DNA from: Gadus chalcogrammus
Lineage: Eukaryota; Chordata; Actinopteri; Gadiformes; Gadidae
Direction: 5' to 3'
NCBI RefSeq assembly: GCF_026213295.1
Contig: NC_079415.1
Coordinates: forward strand, 22,158,639-22,222,638
DNA: 64,000 bases
Made by a program: the position numbers and the translations under genes. Of the stretch, positions 10,103 through 18,401 are shown in pieces. The first letter of the stretch is position 1. Each line of letters opens with the position of its first letter. The notes under the pieces are model-generated. The model had not been told where the DNA came from. It worked only from the letters and a program-made list of their open reading frames with translations, and did no database searches.

Positions 10103-11378
10103 GTGGCAGCGGCTCGGGCGAGGCCGCGGACAAACGGCCCCTTTTCAGGGCCACCTGAGAGCGCTCCTGGAGCTAGGTCCTTTTCAGGACTCCTTTGCGC
10201 CTCCTGTCCCGCCTCCCTGGCACCGGGTGACGGGCACTTGGCGTGCTCTGTGTGCCTCGGCACCGACCACGCCGAGGCTGCTATGGCGGCCCCCCGTCTC
10301 CTGTGTCGCCTGCCGGGAGCTGCCTGAAGAGGGGATCCTCTCCAGGCATCTCTTCTTTTCCCCTGCGGTGGACCTGACGCGATGGCATCATCGACGCCGA
10401 CGACGACGCCTCCATGGACGGCGACTCGGCGTCCGGTTTTTCCCGCTCTCGGGTTACAACCGCCACCGTCGCGGGGAGATCATGGGTGAGGCGGCGGCCA
10501 TCAAAGGGTTTCCCATGCCGGCCCCGCCTCTCGCCCCCGTATCTGACGATATGCAGGGCGAGTGCTTTCGCACCCCATCTGCTTCCCGGCGGGTTACCCC
10601 TTGTTCCCGCCTGTGCAGCACTTGTTTACTGCTGCAGGTGGGGACCCTTCTACCCTGAAGGCTCCGGTAAGCGAGGGGGATCCCTCGCCTGAGCCTCCAC
10701 TGGCAGCGCTTCTCTGTCCGGGCGCCGTATGGCGCCCTAACGAAAAGCCGCTGCCCCCCGACCGCCTCCAGAAGCAGATTGTCGGCCTAACGGACGTTAG
10801 GCCGACAATCCGCGACGGCGGTCAACAACATCGCCCTGCTCTCCTCTGCCATGGTCTCCTTGTTTGCTGACAGGGAGGCCTACGGCCCGGAGGAAGCCGT
10901 GAGATGGCTGGCGGTTTCCCGCTTTTTCCAGCGCCATCCTCCAGCTATGCCAGCCGATAGCCGTTTCGGCCGGCCGGCATATGGCGTGGGCTACCATGAT
11001 TCAAAGGGTCATATGGCTCTCCCACACTGCGGTGCAGGAACGAGAGCGGGCCAGCCTCGTCCAGGGTCCACTAGCGCCTGATGGCCTATTTGGTCCCCGG
11101 TTTCTCCGAGGTGCTCGCGCACCAGCAGTCAGTCCGTGAGAATCGTTCCCGGTTCGGGGCGATTCTCACGTGCTCCTCCCACCAGCAGGCTGGGAGGAGG
11201 CGGGGTCCAGACCGGTCCCAGTGTTCCAGGGGGCCGCCTCCGATTCCTGCCCCGGTGCCGCAGCAGCCGGGTAGAGCAGCGCCACGGACCGGTAAGTTCC
11301 GGAAGCTTGCTCCTACTTTTTCTTTCCCTATTAAAAAAAAAAAAAAAAAGTAAAGACCGTTCGGCCGAACAGCGGTAG
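10103..11378 (+). pseudogene. DIRS Gag-like ORF, degraded
   Basis: The N-terminal part (10103-10327) contains the Cys/His cluster typical of DIRS gag, with SCPASLAPGDG followed by HLACSVCLGTDHAEAA. The frame then breaks. A later block (about 10810-10960) reads VNNIALLSSAMVSLFADREA in another frame. Between them, at 10778-10809, lies a near-perfect 14-bp-stem palindrome. The remainder to the A tract at 11333-11348 is Pro/Arg-rich and out of frame in places. The product would be the nucleic-acid-binding structural protein. Assignment rests on position and the Cys/His cluster only. Confidence 0.6.
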
Positions 11379-11508
11379 GCTACATGGTACCTAAAGAGCG
11401 ATATTCCTCAGGCCACCTGCGTCCTACGCTTGTGGTGCGTTCCTCCATGTTGCCTCTTCCCCCCTCTCAGCCTGTGGCTGTAGGGTGGCGGTCGGACGGC
11501 GTGTTCAC

Positions 11509-13759
11509 ATGGCCTCTGGTTCACCTGCTTCTAAGAAGCGGCGTCCCTTGGAGCCTCGTGGACGGATCAGAGACTCGTTGCACGAGCCCGTGGATACGGC
11601 CGCTTGTACCGGTCTCCTGGTTCCCCACATTATAGGTGAGGAGATGGGTCCGCGCGCTGTGGCTACAGCCTGCGGACAGGTGCTGCGGCCGGACGGCTCG
11701 CTCCCTGTTCAGCGGGCACGAGCGCGACGTCTAGACAGCTCGTTGTTTTTACAACTGCTAGTTGTGGTACGTCTCCTACGCTCGCTGAGCCTCCTCCCTT
11801 TCATGGGGAGCCCCCCATGGTTCACACGCAGTGTGAAGGCGGTAGGGGCAGAGGAATACGGGTTATTCCTGGACGGTCTTCCTCACCCTCTCTCCAACCG
11901 CTATGCGTGTTGGCAAGAGCGGTGCGTTCTGCCATCGTGGTTGGACACCACGTTGAGATGGGGCCATCCCATACAGTTCAAGCGTTGTCCCCCACCCTTT
12001 ATGGGGTTGGTGGAGACCACGCTACGGGACCCGGCTGCGAGCACGGGTCTTGCAGCAGAGGTGGCACGTCTCTTGGTAAAGGGGTCCATCACTGTCGTTC
12101 CCCCCCACGAGTCTCACCTAGGTTTTTATTCCCGCTACTTCCTGGTTTCCAAGAAGTCAGGGGAAATTAGACCTATTCTGGATCTTCGCGTGTTCAACAG
12201 ATTCGTTGCCACGAGGAAGTTCAGAATGCTCACGGTCGGAGCATTGTTCCGGTGTGTGAGAGAGGACGATTGGTTCACATCCCTGGATCTCAAGGATGCT
12301 TACTTCCACGTCCCTGTTCGGCAGGCGCACAGGAAGTTTCTCCGCTTTGCCTTTATGGGGATGGCGTACGAGTACCAGTGTCTGCCGTTCGGCTATTCCT
12401 GACTCCGCGCACCTTCTCGAAGTGTGTGGAGACGGTGTTGGAACCGCTCAGACGTCAGGGAAAGAGGATTCTTTTCTACCTAGACGATCTGCTTATTCTG
12501 AGCAACTCAGAAGAGACCGCGAGAAGGGACACCATGTTGGTGATAAACCATCTCTCCTTCCTGGGTTTTGCCATCAACTGGGAGAAGAGCTCCCCGCTCC
12601 CCAGCCGGCAGACAGTCTACTTGGGCTTTGCCTAGACTCAGCCACCATGACTGCGATGCTTTCGCCTCCTCGGCGAGACGCCATCCTGTCGGCGCTCTCC
12701 CGTTTTCACGTTCGCAGAAACGTGACCGCACTGTCCACCATGCGCCTGTTGGGGCTGATGGCAGCTGCCCACCCCGTGGTCCCCCTGGGTCTGCTTTTTA
12801 TGCGCAGACTCCAGCGGTGGTTTGCTCGCCAACGGTTGGACCCCAGGCGACACAAGCTCAGGGTGCTCCTCGTCCCCCGTTCGGTGTCGCCAGACCTGGA
12901 ATATTGGAAAGGACCCTCCGCCCTTCTCAAGGGTGTTCCACTGGGCAGGGTGGCGTCCTACGTAGTGGTCTTCACGGACGCCTCGTTGACGGGTTGGGGA
13001 GGAACGTGCCTCTCTCACTCGGTCGGAGACGAGTGGCGCACGCCCCCTACAGCACACATAAATGTGTTGGAACTCGACGCAGTGAGGAAAGTGCTGTTGC
13101 ATTTCTTTCACCTGGTGCGCGGCCGCCACGTTCTGATCAGGACAGACAGCGTGTCGGCGGCGGCGTACATCAACAGACAGGGGGGAGTCCGCTCCCCTGC
13201 TCTCCACCGAAAGGCGGTCGAGCTCTGGCTTTGGGCTCATCAATATCTCCGCAGTCTGAGAGCCCTGCATATCGCGGGCGCCCAGAACTTTGGGGCGGAC
13301 CTCATGTCTCGAGGCGGTCCCCGCCGAGACGAGTGGCGGTTACATCCCGACATTGTCAGATTGATCTGGCAGAGGTTCGGGACAGCGCAGGTGGACCTCT
13401 TCGCGTCCCGGGAGAACACGCACTGCAGGTGGTGGTTCTCCCTCAGCCCTCGGGATCTTCCCCCGTTGGGGGTAGATGCGTTGGCACACACACCTTGGCC
13501 GCGGGCTCTCTTGTATGCATTTCCCCCGCTCCAGCTGATCCTTCCTCTTCTGGAACGGGTCAGACAGGAGAGACTGTCCCTGATATTAGTGGCCCCGGAG
13601 AACCGTTCAGCTCTGTGGTTTCCAGAGCTGGCCGCGCTCTCGCGGTCGGCGCCTTGGCCAGTACCATTCAGGCCGGATGCGCTTTCACAGGCCCACGGGA
13701 CGGTGCACCACCAGCCCGATGTCTCGGGACGGCTGTTGGTTTGGCTCCTGAGAGGTTGA
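11509..13759 (+). pseudogene. DIRS reverse transcriptase - RNase H, two frameshifts
   Basis: The start chosen is ATG 11509 (MASGSPASKKRRP), the second Met of the open frame, because the basic KKRRP start resembles the family better. RT motifs in order: LVSKKSGEIRPILDLR (about 12145), SLDLKDAYFHVPV (about 12280), CLPFG (about 12385) and the catalytic YLDDLL (12478-12495). RNase H follows with VVFTDASLTGWGG (about 12965), LELDAV, RTDSVSAAAYINRQGG and AGAQNFGADLMSRG. The frame is broken near 12395 (right after CLPFG) and again near 12625 (after QTVYLG). From there it is open to TGA 13757-13759. The enzyme would copy the element RNA in the cytoplasm or nucleus. Both catalytic aspartates are intact, so inactivation is by indels only. 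Confidence 0.88.
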
Positions 13760-14808
13760 TCCTGCAGGGCAAAGGTTTGCCTGAGACGGTTATCAACACT
13801 ATTCAGAGTGCTCGTGCGCCTTCTACTTCTTCCCTCTATGCGGCGAAGTGGTGCGCCTTCTCTAATTGGTGTGAGACGAACCACGCTGTCCCATCTCAAT
13901 GCGAGGTGGGAAGCGTGCTTTCGTTTCTGCAAAACTTATTGGAAAAAGGTTTGGCTTTCTCCACTATCAAGGTCTATGCGGCAGCCGTTTCGGCTGGCCA
14001 TGCAGGCTGTGATGGTGGACCGATCTTCAGCCATCCACTGGTCAAGAGATTCTTGCGTGGGGCTAGACGGGTTAGGCCTGTTTCACGCGTGCTTACACCA
14101 CGCTGGGATCTCCCCACCGTGTTGCGCGGATTGTCCAGGGATCCTTTCGAGCCTCTCTCCCAGGCCCCTTTGGATGCCCTGTCATTTAAGACGGCGCTCT
14201 TGTTGGCCTTGGTTTCTGCCAAGCGGGCCGGTGAGCTAACCGCTCTGTCTGTCAGCCCGAGTTGCTTGTTGCTAAACGAGGACAGCTCCTTCGCGTTGCT
14301 CAGACCTAATCCTGCGTTCCTCCCGAAGAACATTAATAGTTCTTTTCGGTCGAGGGATATTGTGCTTAAGGCTTTTCACCCCCCGCCTCATTCTAGTGAG
14401 GCGGAGGCTGAGTTGCATCTCCTGTGCCCGGTTCGGGCGTTGGCTATGTACGTGAATCGCTCGGCAGCGTTCCGCTCCACACAACAGTTGTTTGTGTGTT
14501 ATAGCGACGCTAGCAGGGGCCGCGCTCTCTCTAAGCAGCGGTTTTCTCGCTGGGTATGTGAGGGTGTTTGCCTAGCCTACTCTCGGCAGGGCTTGGCGCC
14601 ACCGTTGGGCGTTAAAGCTCACTCCACACGGAGCGTGGCCGCTTCAACGGCTCTACTCAAGGGCGTTTCGGTGGAAGACATCTGCGCGGCTGCGTCTTGG
14701 TCTTCCCTCGGCCTCTTTGTCCGTTTTTACATGTTAGACATGTCCAGGGGCTCACTCGGCAACTCTGTGCTAGAGTCCGGGACCCCTTTTTACGGCTTAA
14801 GAATATAG
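13741..14808 (+). CDS. DIRS tyrosine recombinase
   Basis: Phage-integrase-type recombinase that inserts the circular DIRS cDNA. An N-terminal SAM-like core-binding region (TIQSARAPSTSSLYAAKWCAF; VLSFLQNLLEKGLAFSTIKV) is followed by the catalytic domain. The catalytic residues are all present: Arg at 14224 (KRAGELTAL), His at 14620 and Arg at 14629 (HSTRS), and the nucleophile Tyr at 14728 (VRFYML). The frame has no stop from far upstream to TAG 14806-14808. No convincing ATG sits at the domain start, and the boundary with the RT-RNase H frame at about 13750 is a frame change. The recombinase may have been made as part of a longer Pol, so the start given marks only where homology begins. The roughly 355-residue length fits the family. 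Confidence 0.85.
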   Translation: MAPERLILQGKGLPETVINTIQSARAPSTSSLYAAKWCAFSNWCETNHAVPSQCEVGSVLSFLQNLLEKGLAFSTIKVYAAAVSAGHAGCDGGPIFSHPLVKRFLRGARRVRPVSRVLTPRWDLPTVLRGLSRDPFEPLSQAPLDALSFKTALLLALVSAKRAGELTALSVSPSCLLLNEDSSFALLRPNPAFLPKNINSSFRSRDIVLKAFHPPPHSSEAEAELHLLCPVRALAMYVNRSAAFRSTQQLFVCYSDASRGRALSKQRFSRWVCEGVCLAYSRQGLAPPLGVKAHSTRSVAASTALLKGVSVEDICAAASWSSLGLFVRFYMLDMSRGSLGNSVLESGTPFYGLRI

Positions 14809-15325
14809 ACATGTTCTTTAAAGCGGCGTGGTTGGATTTCCTCTCGCCGGCTGGCGAGTTGGTCTTGATTACCAGTCTCTTACTCTCCCACCTTTTTCAA
14901 ATGAAAAACAGGCTAGGGGGTTTTCTATTGGCTCGCCAATTGTCTGGTGGTTTTGTTTACCAGTGAGGCACTCCCGCCGTTTTCTTCAAATAAGAAACGG
15001 CCGAGAGAGTCCCATTATTGGAGAGCCGAATTCCGTAGCTCCGCCCCCGGTGGTAGCGGACCTAATGGAAACCGTGTTGCTCTGGTTTTCTTTTCCTTTT
15101 CATGGGTTCCATGAAGCACGGAATAGAGCCGGAGTCTTTACAGACTCACTTTTTTCTCCCTTGATCATTGCGTTGCTTGATCTAGGAGGAATTAGTTTTT
15201 ATAAAGCTGTTGTGTTTTACACTTCCTTGGCTTTTTGAGTCTTAATGTGTTCTGGTGACTTAGGTCGTTTTGACTGGGGTCCAGCAGGAGTACATTGATC
15301 GGGCTCCGCTCGCAGCTTCACCTTA
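14809..15325 (+). other. DIRS 3' non-coding region
   Basis: Non-coding sequence between recombinase stop and internal complementary region. It contains short repeated T-rich motifs (TTTCAAATGAAAAAC, TTCTTCAAATAAGAAACGG) that can fold on themselves. No gene. Confidence 0.7.
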
Positions 15326-15424
15326 GCCCATAAGGCGAAGCCTAGACGGCGTAGCCTACATGAAATAGAACGATAGTTATGTTATTATAACTCTAGTTCT
15401 ATGATTGTAGGCGTAGCCGTCTAG
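15326..15424 (+). repeat. Internal complementary region of DIRS
   Basis: 15326-15372 is the reverse complement of the left end (9840-9886). 15369-15424 is the reverse complement of the right end (15607-15662). The join reads as left end and right end overlapping at GTT. This is the template DIRS elements use to regenerate their ends and circularise. Confidence 0.88.
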
Positions 15425-15449
15425 TTTCCCACCTGCTGTACCCTCCAAA

Positions 15450-15662
15450 TGCTGAAAGAAAAGCGTGGAGGATGAGCGACGGTATACACCGCGTTATATA
15501 GACACGATACCGTGGGAAATGTGGGCGGTGCCCACGCTGATAGGTGCATAGTTTGAATTTTCAGCGCGCGCAGACGCGCGCACGGGACAAGCCCATAAGG
15601 CGAAGCCTAGACGGCTACGCCTACAATCATAGAACTAGAGTTATAATAACATAACTATCGTT
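15450..15662 (+). repeat. Right inverted terminal repeat of DIRS
   Basis: Reverse complement of the left repeat over about 180 bp, extended at its outer end by about 50 bp (ACTAGAGTTATAATAACATA region) that the left end lacks but that the internal complementary region contains. This asymmetry is typical of DIRS1. Confidence 0.85.
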
Positions 15663-15955
15663 ATGTTACAGCGAAACATGGAGGCACTGCAGCTCTGATT
15701 GGTTAGACAGCCTTCAAACTTAGTGGTCAAGCAAAGAAGAGGGAGGGGCTCGTTCTGCATACCTAATAGCCGGAAGTGAATAACTAATAGCCGGAGTGAA
15801 TGACTAATAGCCGCGGCTATTAGTCATTCAAAACCGTACGGAAACCGTACGGAATTCTTGCCAAACCGTACGGTTTCCGTGCGGATTCCGTGCGGTTTTG
15901 CACTTTTACCGCGCCATTCTAGGGCCGGATTGTGGCCTTCTTGGCTTTCCATAAA
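15663..15955. repeat. Palindrome-rich spacer with 32-bp perfect palindrome
   Basis: 15798-15829 is a perfect 32-bp palindrome (half-site GAATGACTAATAGCCG). Truncated copies of the half-site (CTAATAGCCGG) precede it at about 15763 and 15783. It is followed by several CCGTACGG/TTTCCGT inverted motifs (15834-15895). No coding sequence. It looks like the end of a foldback element. Confidence 0.7.
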
Positions 15956-17105
15956 TATGGTCATATCAGTCAGCGCAAGACTTATCTGCAATTCGGTCAA
16001 TAGCTCACTTCAAAGTGCTAACATAATGCAATTTACAAAGGCGAAAATATGCATATGTAAGTTTTTCAAATTACATTTTATCAAAATCTATACAGTAAAA
16101 TCACATGGTTCCTTGTGTACAAGTAGTCAGTACAACACTGGCGAAAATATGGATATGTGAGCTTTTCAAAGGACATTTTCTAAAAATCGATACAGTAAAA
16201 TCACATGGTTCCTTGTGTACAAGTAGTCAGTAGCCTACAACAGTTAGTATGGTCACATCAGTCAGGGCCTGAACTTATGTGGAATTCGGTCTATAGCTCA
16301 CTTCAAATTGCTGACATGATGCAATTTGCAAAGGCGAAAATATGCATATGTGAGCTTTTCAAAGGAGATTTTCTGAAAATCTGTAAAGTAAAATCACATG
16401 GTTCCTTGTGTACAAGTAGTCAGTACAACACTGGCGAAAATATGGATATGTGAGCTTTTCAAAGGACATTTTCTAAAAATCGATACAGTAAAATCACATG
16501 GTTCCTTGTGTACAAGTAGTCAGTAGCCTACAACAGTTAGTATGGTCACATCAGTCAGGGCCTGAACTTATGTGGAATTCGGTCTATAGCTCACTTAATA
16601 TTGCTGACATAATGCAAATTGCAAAGGCGAAAATATGCATATGTGAGCTTTTCAAAGGACATTTTCTGAAAATCTTTAAAGTAAAGTCACACGGGTCCGT
16701 GTGTACGACTAGTCAGCACACCGGTTAATATGGTCATATCAGTCAGCGCAAGACTTATCTGCAATTCGGTCTATAGCTCACTTCAAAGTGCTGACATAAT
16801 GCAATTTGTCAGCACTTTGACAAAAAACTCACACACTTATCTGCATGTGTGAGTTTTCCAAATGACATTTTCTCAAAATCTATAAAGTAAAGTCAAATGG
16901 GTCCGTTTGTACGACTAGTCAGCACACCGGTTAATATGGTCATATCAGTCAGTGCCTGAACTTATCTGAAATTCGGTCTATAGCTCACTTAAAAGTGCTG
17001 ACATAATGAAATTTACAATGGCTAAAATATGCATATGTGAGTTTTCCAAATGACATTTTCTCAAACTCTATACAGTAAAATCACATGGTTCCTTGTGTAC
17101 AAGTT
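15956..17105 (+). repeat. ~293-bp tandem repeat, five units
   Basis: Units begin with TATGGTCAYATCAGTCAG at 15956, 16248, 16541, 16729 and 16935. The first two are 292-293 bp and the third and fourth are shortened to 188 and 206 bp by internal deletion. Shared text includes GCGAAAATATGCATATGTGAG and AAAATCACATGGTTCCTTGTG. Repeating open frames in it are by-products of the repeat. Confidence 0.9.
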
Positions 17106-17153
17106 ACGGAACCCGTAAAGGGACATGGGGGAAAAAAAGAATTATAGTTTCTC

Positions 17154-17215
17154 GTGAGCACGAGAAAGTTATTGGTGAGCACGCGAAAGTATCTTATGAG
17201 CACGGGGAAATATCG
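17154..17215. repeat. Short ~22-bp GTGAGCACG-type tandem motif, three copies
   Basis: GTGAGCACGAGAAAGTTATT, GTGAGCACGCGAAAGTATCTT and ATGAGCACGGGGAAATATC follow one another. A similar GTGAGCACGGAAAGTATC occurs at about 474 in the ccnt2 intron, so this is part of a dispersed element. Confidence 0.55.
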
Positions 17216-17229
17216 TTTGCATATCTCTG

Positions 17230-17339
<110 letters not shown>

Positions 17340-17724
17340 GTCAGCGGGTGGGTGGACGAGCGAGGAGCGCGAGCGATAGCATGCATTTGTGTCAGTTTAG
17401 TGAAGTAATGAACGAGTCCGGTTGTGTGTAAGAATAAAGTGCCCAGCCTGTCAAGAATCGGTGGCCGCTTCATTCCAACCATATTCCGACCTATAAGCAG
17501 ACCCACTGTCGGTAAAAGTGAAGGGTGTTGCCCCCGAGAGAGCATCGGCCCGGGCCCTGGAGGGAATGTCTCCCCTCTGCTCCTCTGTCTGGGAGTCGAC
17601 CAGTCACGGATTCCCGTTTCAATGAGCGAGTCGACCTGGTCTCACAGGGATCCGTGAAATGACAATAAATATATATATATCACCTATGTCATGGGATTTC
17701 GTGCTCATGCGCACAACTGTTAAT

Positions 17725-17725
<1 letters not shown>

Positions 17726-17817
<92 letters not shown>
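17726..17817. repeat. (GA)n microsatellite
   Basis: About 46 GA units without interruption. Confidence 0.98.
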
Positions 17818-17818
<1 letters not shown>

Positions 17819-17898
17819 AATACAGTCTCACTCCCTACTCGTCAAATGTGTGACGCATGGCCAAGGATCCCTGGCGTCAATTTCCAACTAAAAATGGG

Positions 17899-18006
17899 TA
17901 CCTTTTTCGTCGTTTTTCAACGCAGGGGTCCGTCAGATAGACATTCATGTTATACCTTTTGCGTCGTTTTTCAACGCGGGGGTCAATCAGATAGACATTC
18001 ATGTTA
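17899..18006 (+). repeat. 54-bp tandem duplication
   Basis: Copies 17899-17952 and 17953-18006 share CGTCGTTTTTCAACGC and CAGATAGACATTCATGTTA. 18007-18401 downstream contains a 30-bp segment (18229-18258) found inverted at 63273-63302, and nothing coding. Confidence 0.85.
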
Positions 18007-18401
18007 ATCCCTCACCGTCGGATATAGACGAAAGGAAATCAATGTCTATCAACGGTGATGCCGTCACGTTATGCAACTATTGATTTGTTTGACAGATTCA
18101 CCATTAAACGTGTTTCTAACGACATTTCTAGCAAGAAATATATATTTTACTTGCGTAATCTTCAGTCAGTGATTGTGTCTGATCTTTAGTTTTATAGTAA
18201 TTAGGACGATTTTATCGGCTCGCTCGCATGTTTCAACGACGTCAGGTTGCTAGGGACGCTGCTTTCGCTAAACTAGCAGCTCACAGGTTTTCTGCGTTTG
18301 TGTTATTAAATCGTTACTTCATGTAACTTTTAATGATATCATCTTGTTAGAAACACGTTTATCTGAGAGCCAACCCAGTCGCCAAAAGCATACGTTGACA
18401 G

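Larger units (their letters stand above)
9841..15662 (+). mobile_element. DIRS1-type tyrosine-recombinase retrotransposon, structurally complete
   Basis: All diagnostic parts are present: inverted terminal repeats (9841-10024 and 15450-15662), an internal complementary region (15326-15424) made of the complements of the two extreme ends joined together, gag remnants, RT with RNase H, and a tyrosine recombinase. The two ends share the trinucleotide GTT (9841-9843, 15660-15662), and there is no target duplication, as expected for recombinase-mediated insertion of a circular intermediate. The coding part has several frameshifts upstream, but the recombinase frame is open. Confidence 0.9.

Noticed and set aside
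12568..13740. Upstream extension of the recombinase frame to ATG 12568
   Set aside because: This part overlaps RT-RNase H coding sequence in another frame and has no recombinase similarity; openness is due to GC-rich composition.
17619..17853. Ser-Leu and Arg-Glu repeat frames
   Set aside because: Translations of the (GA)n microsatellite at 17726-17817.
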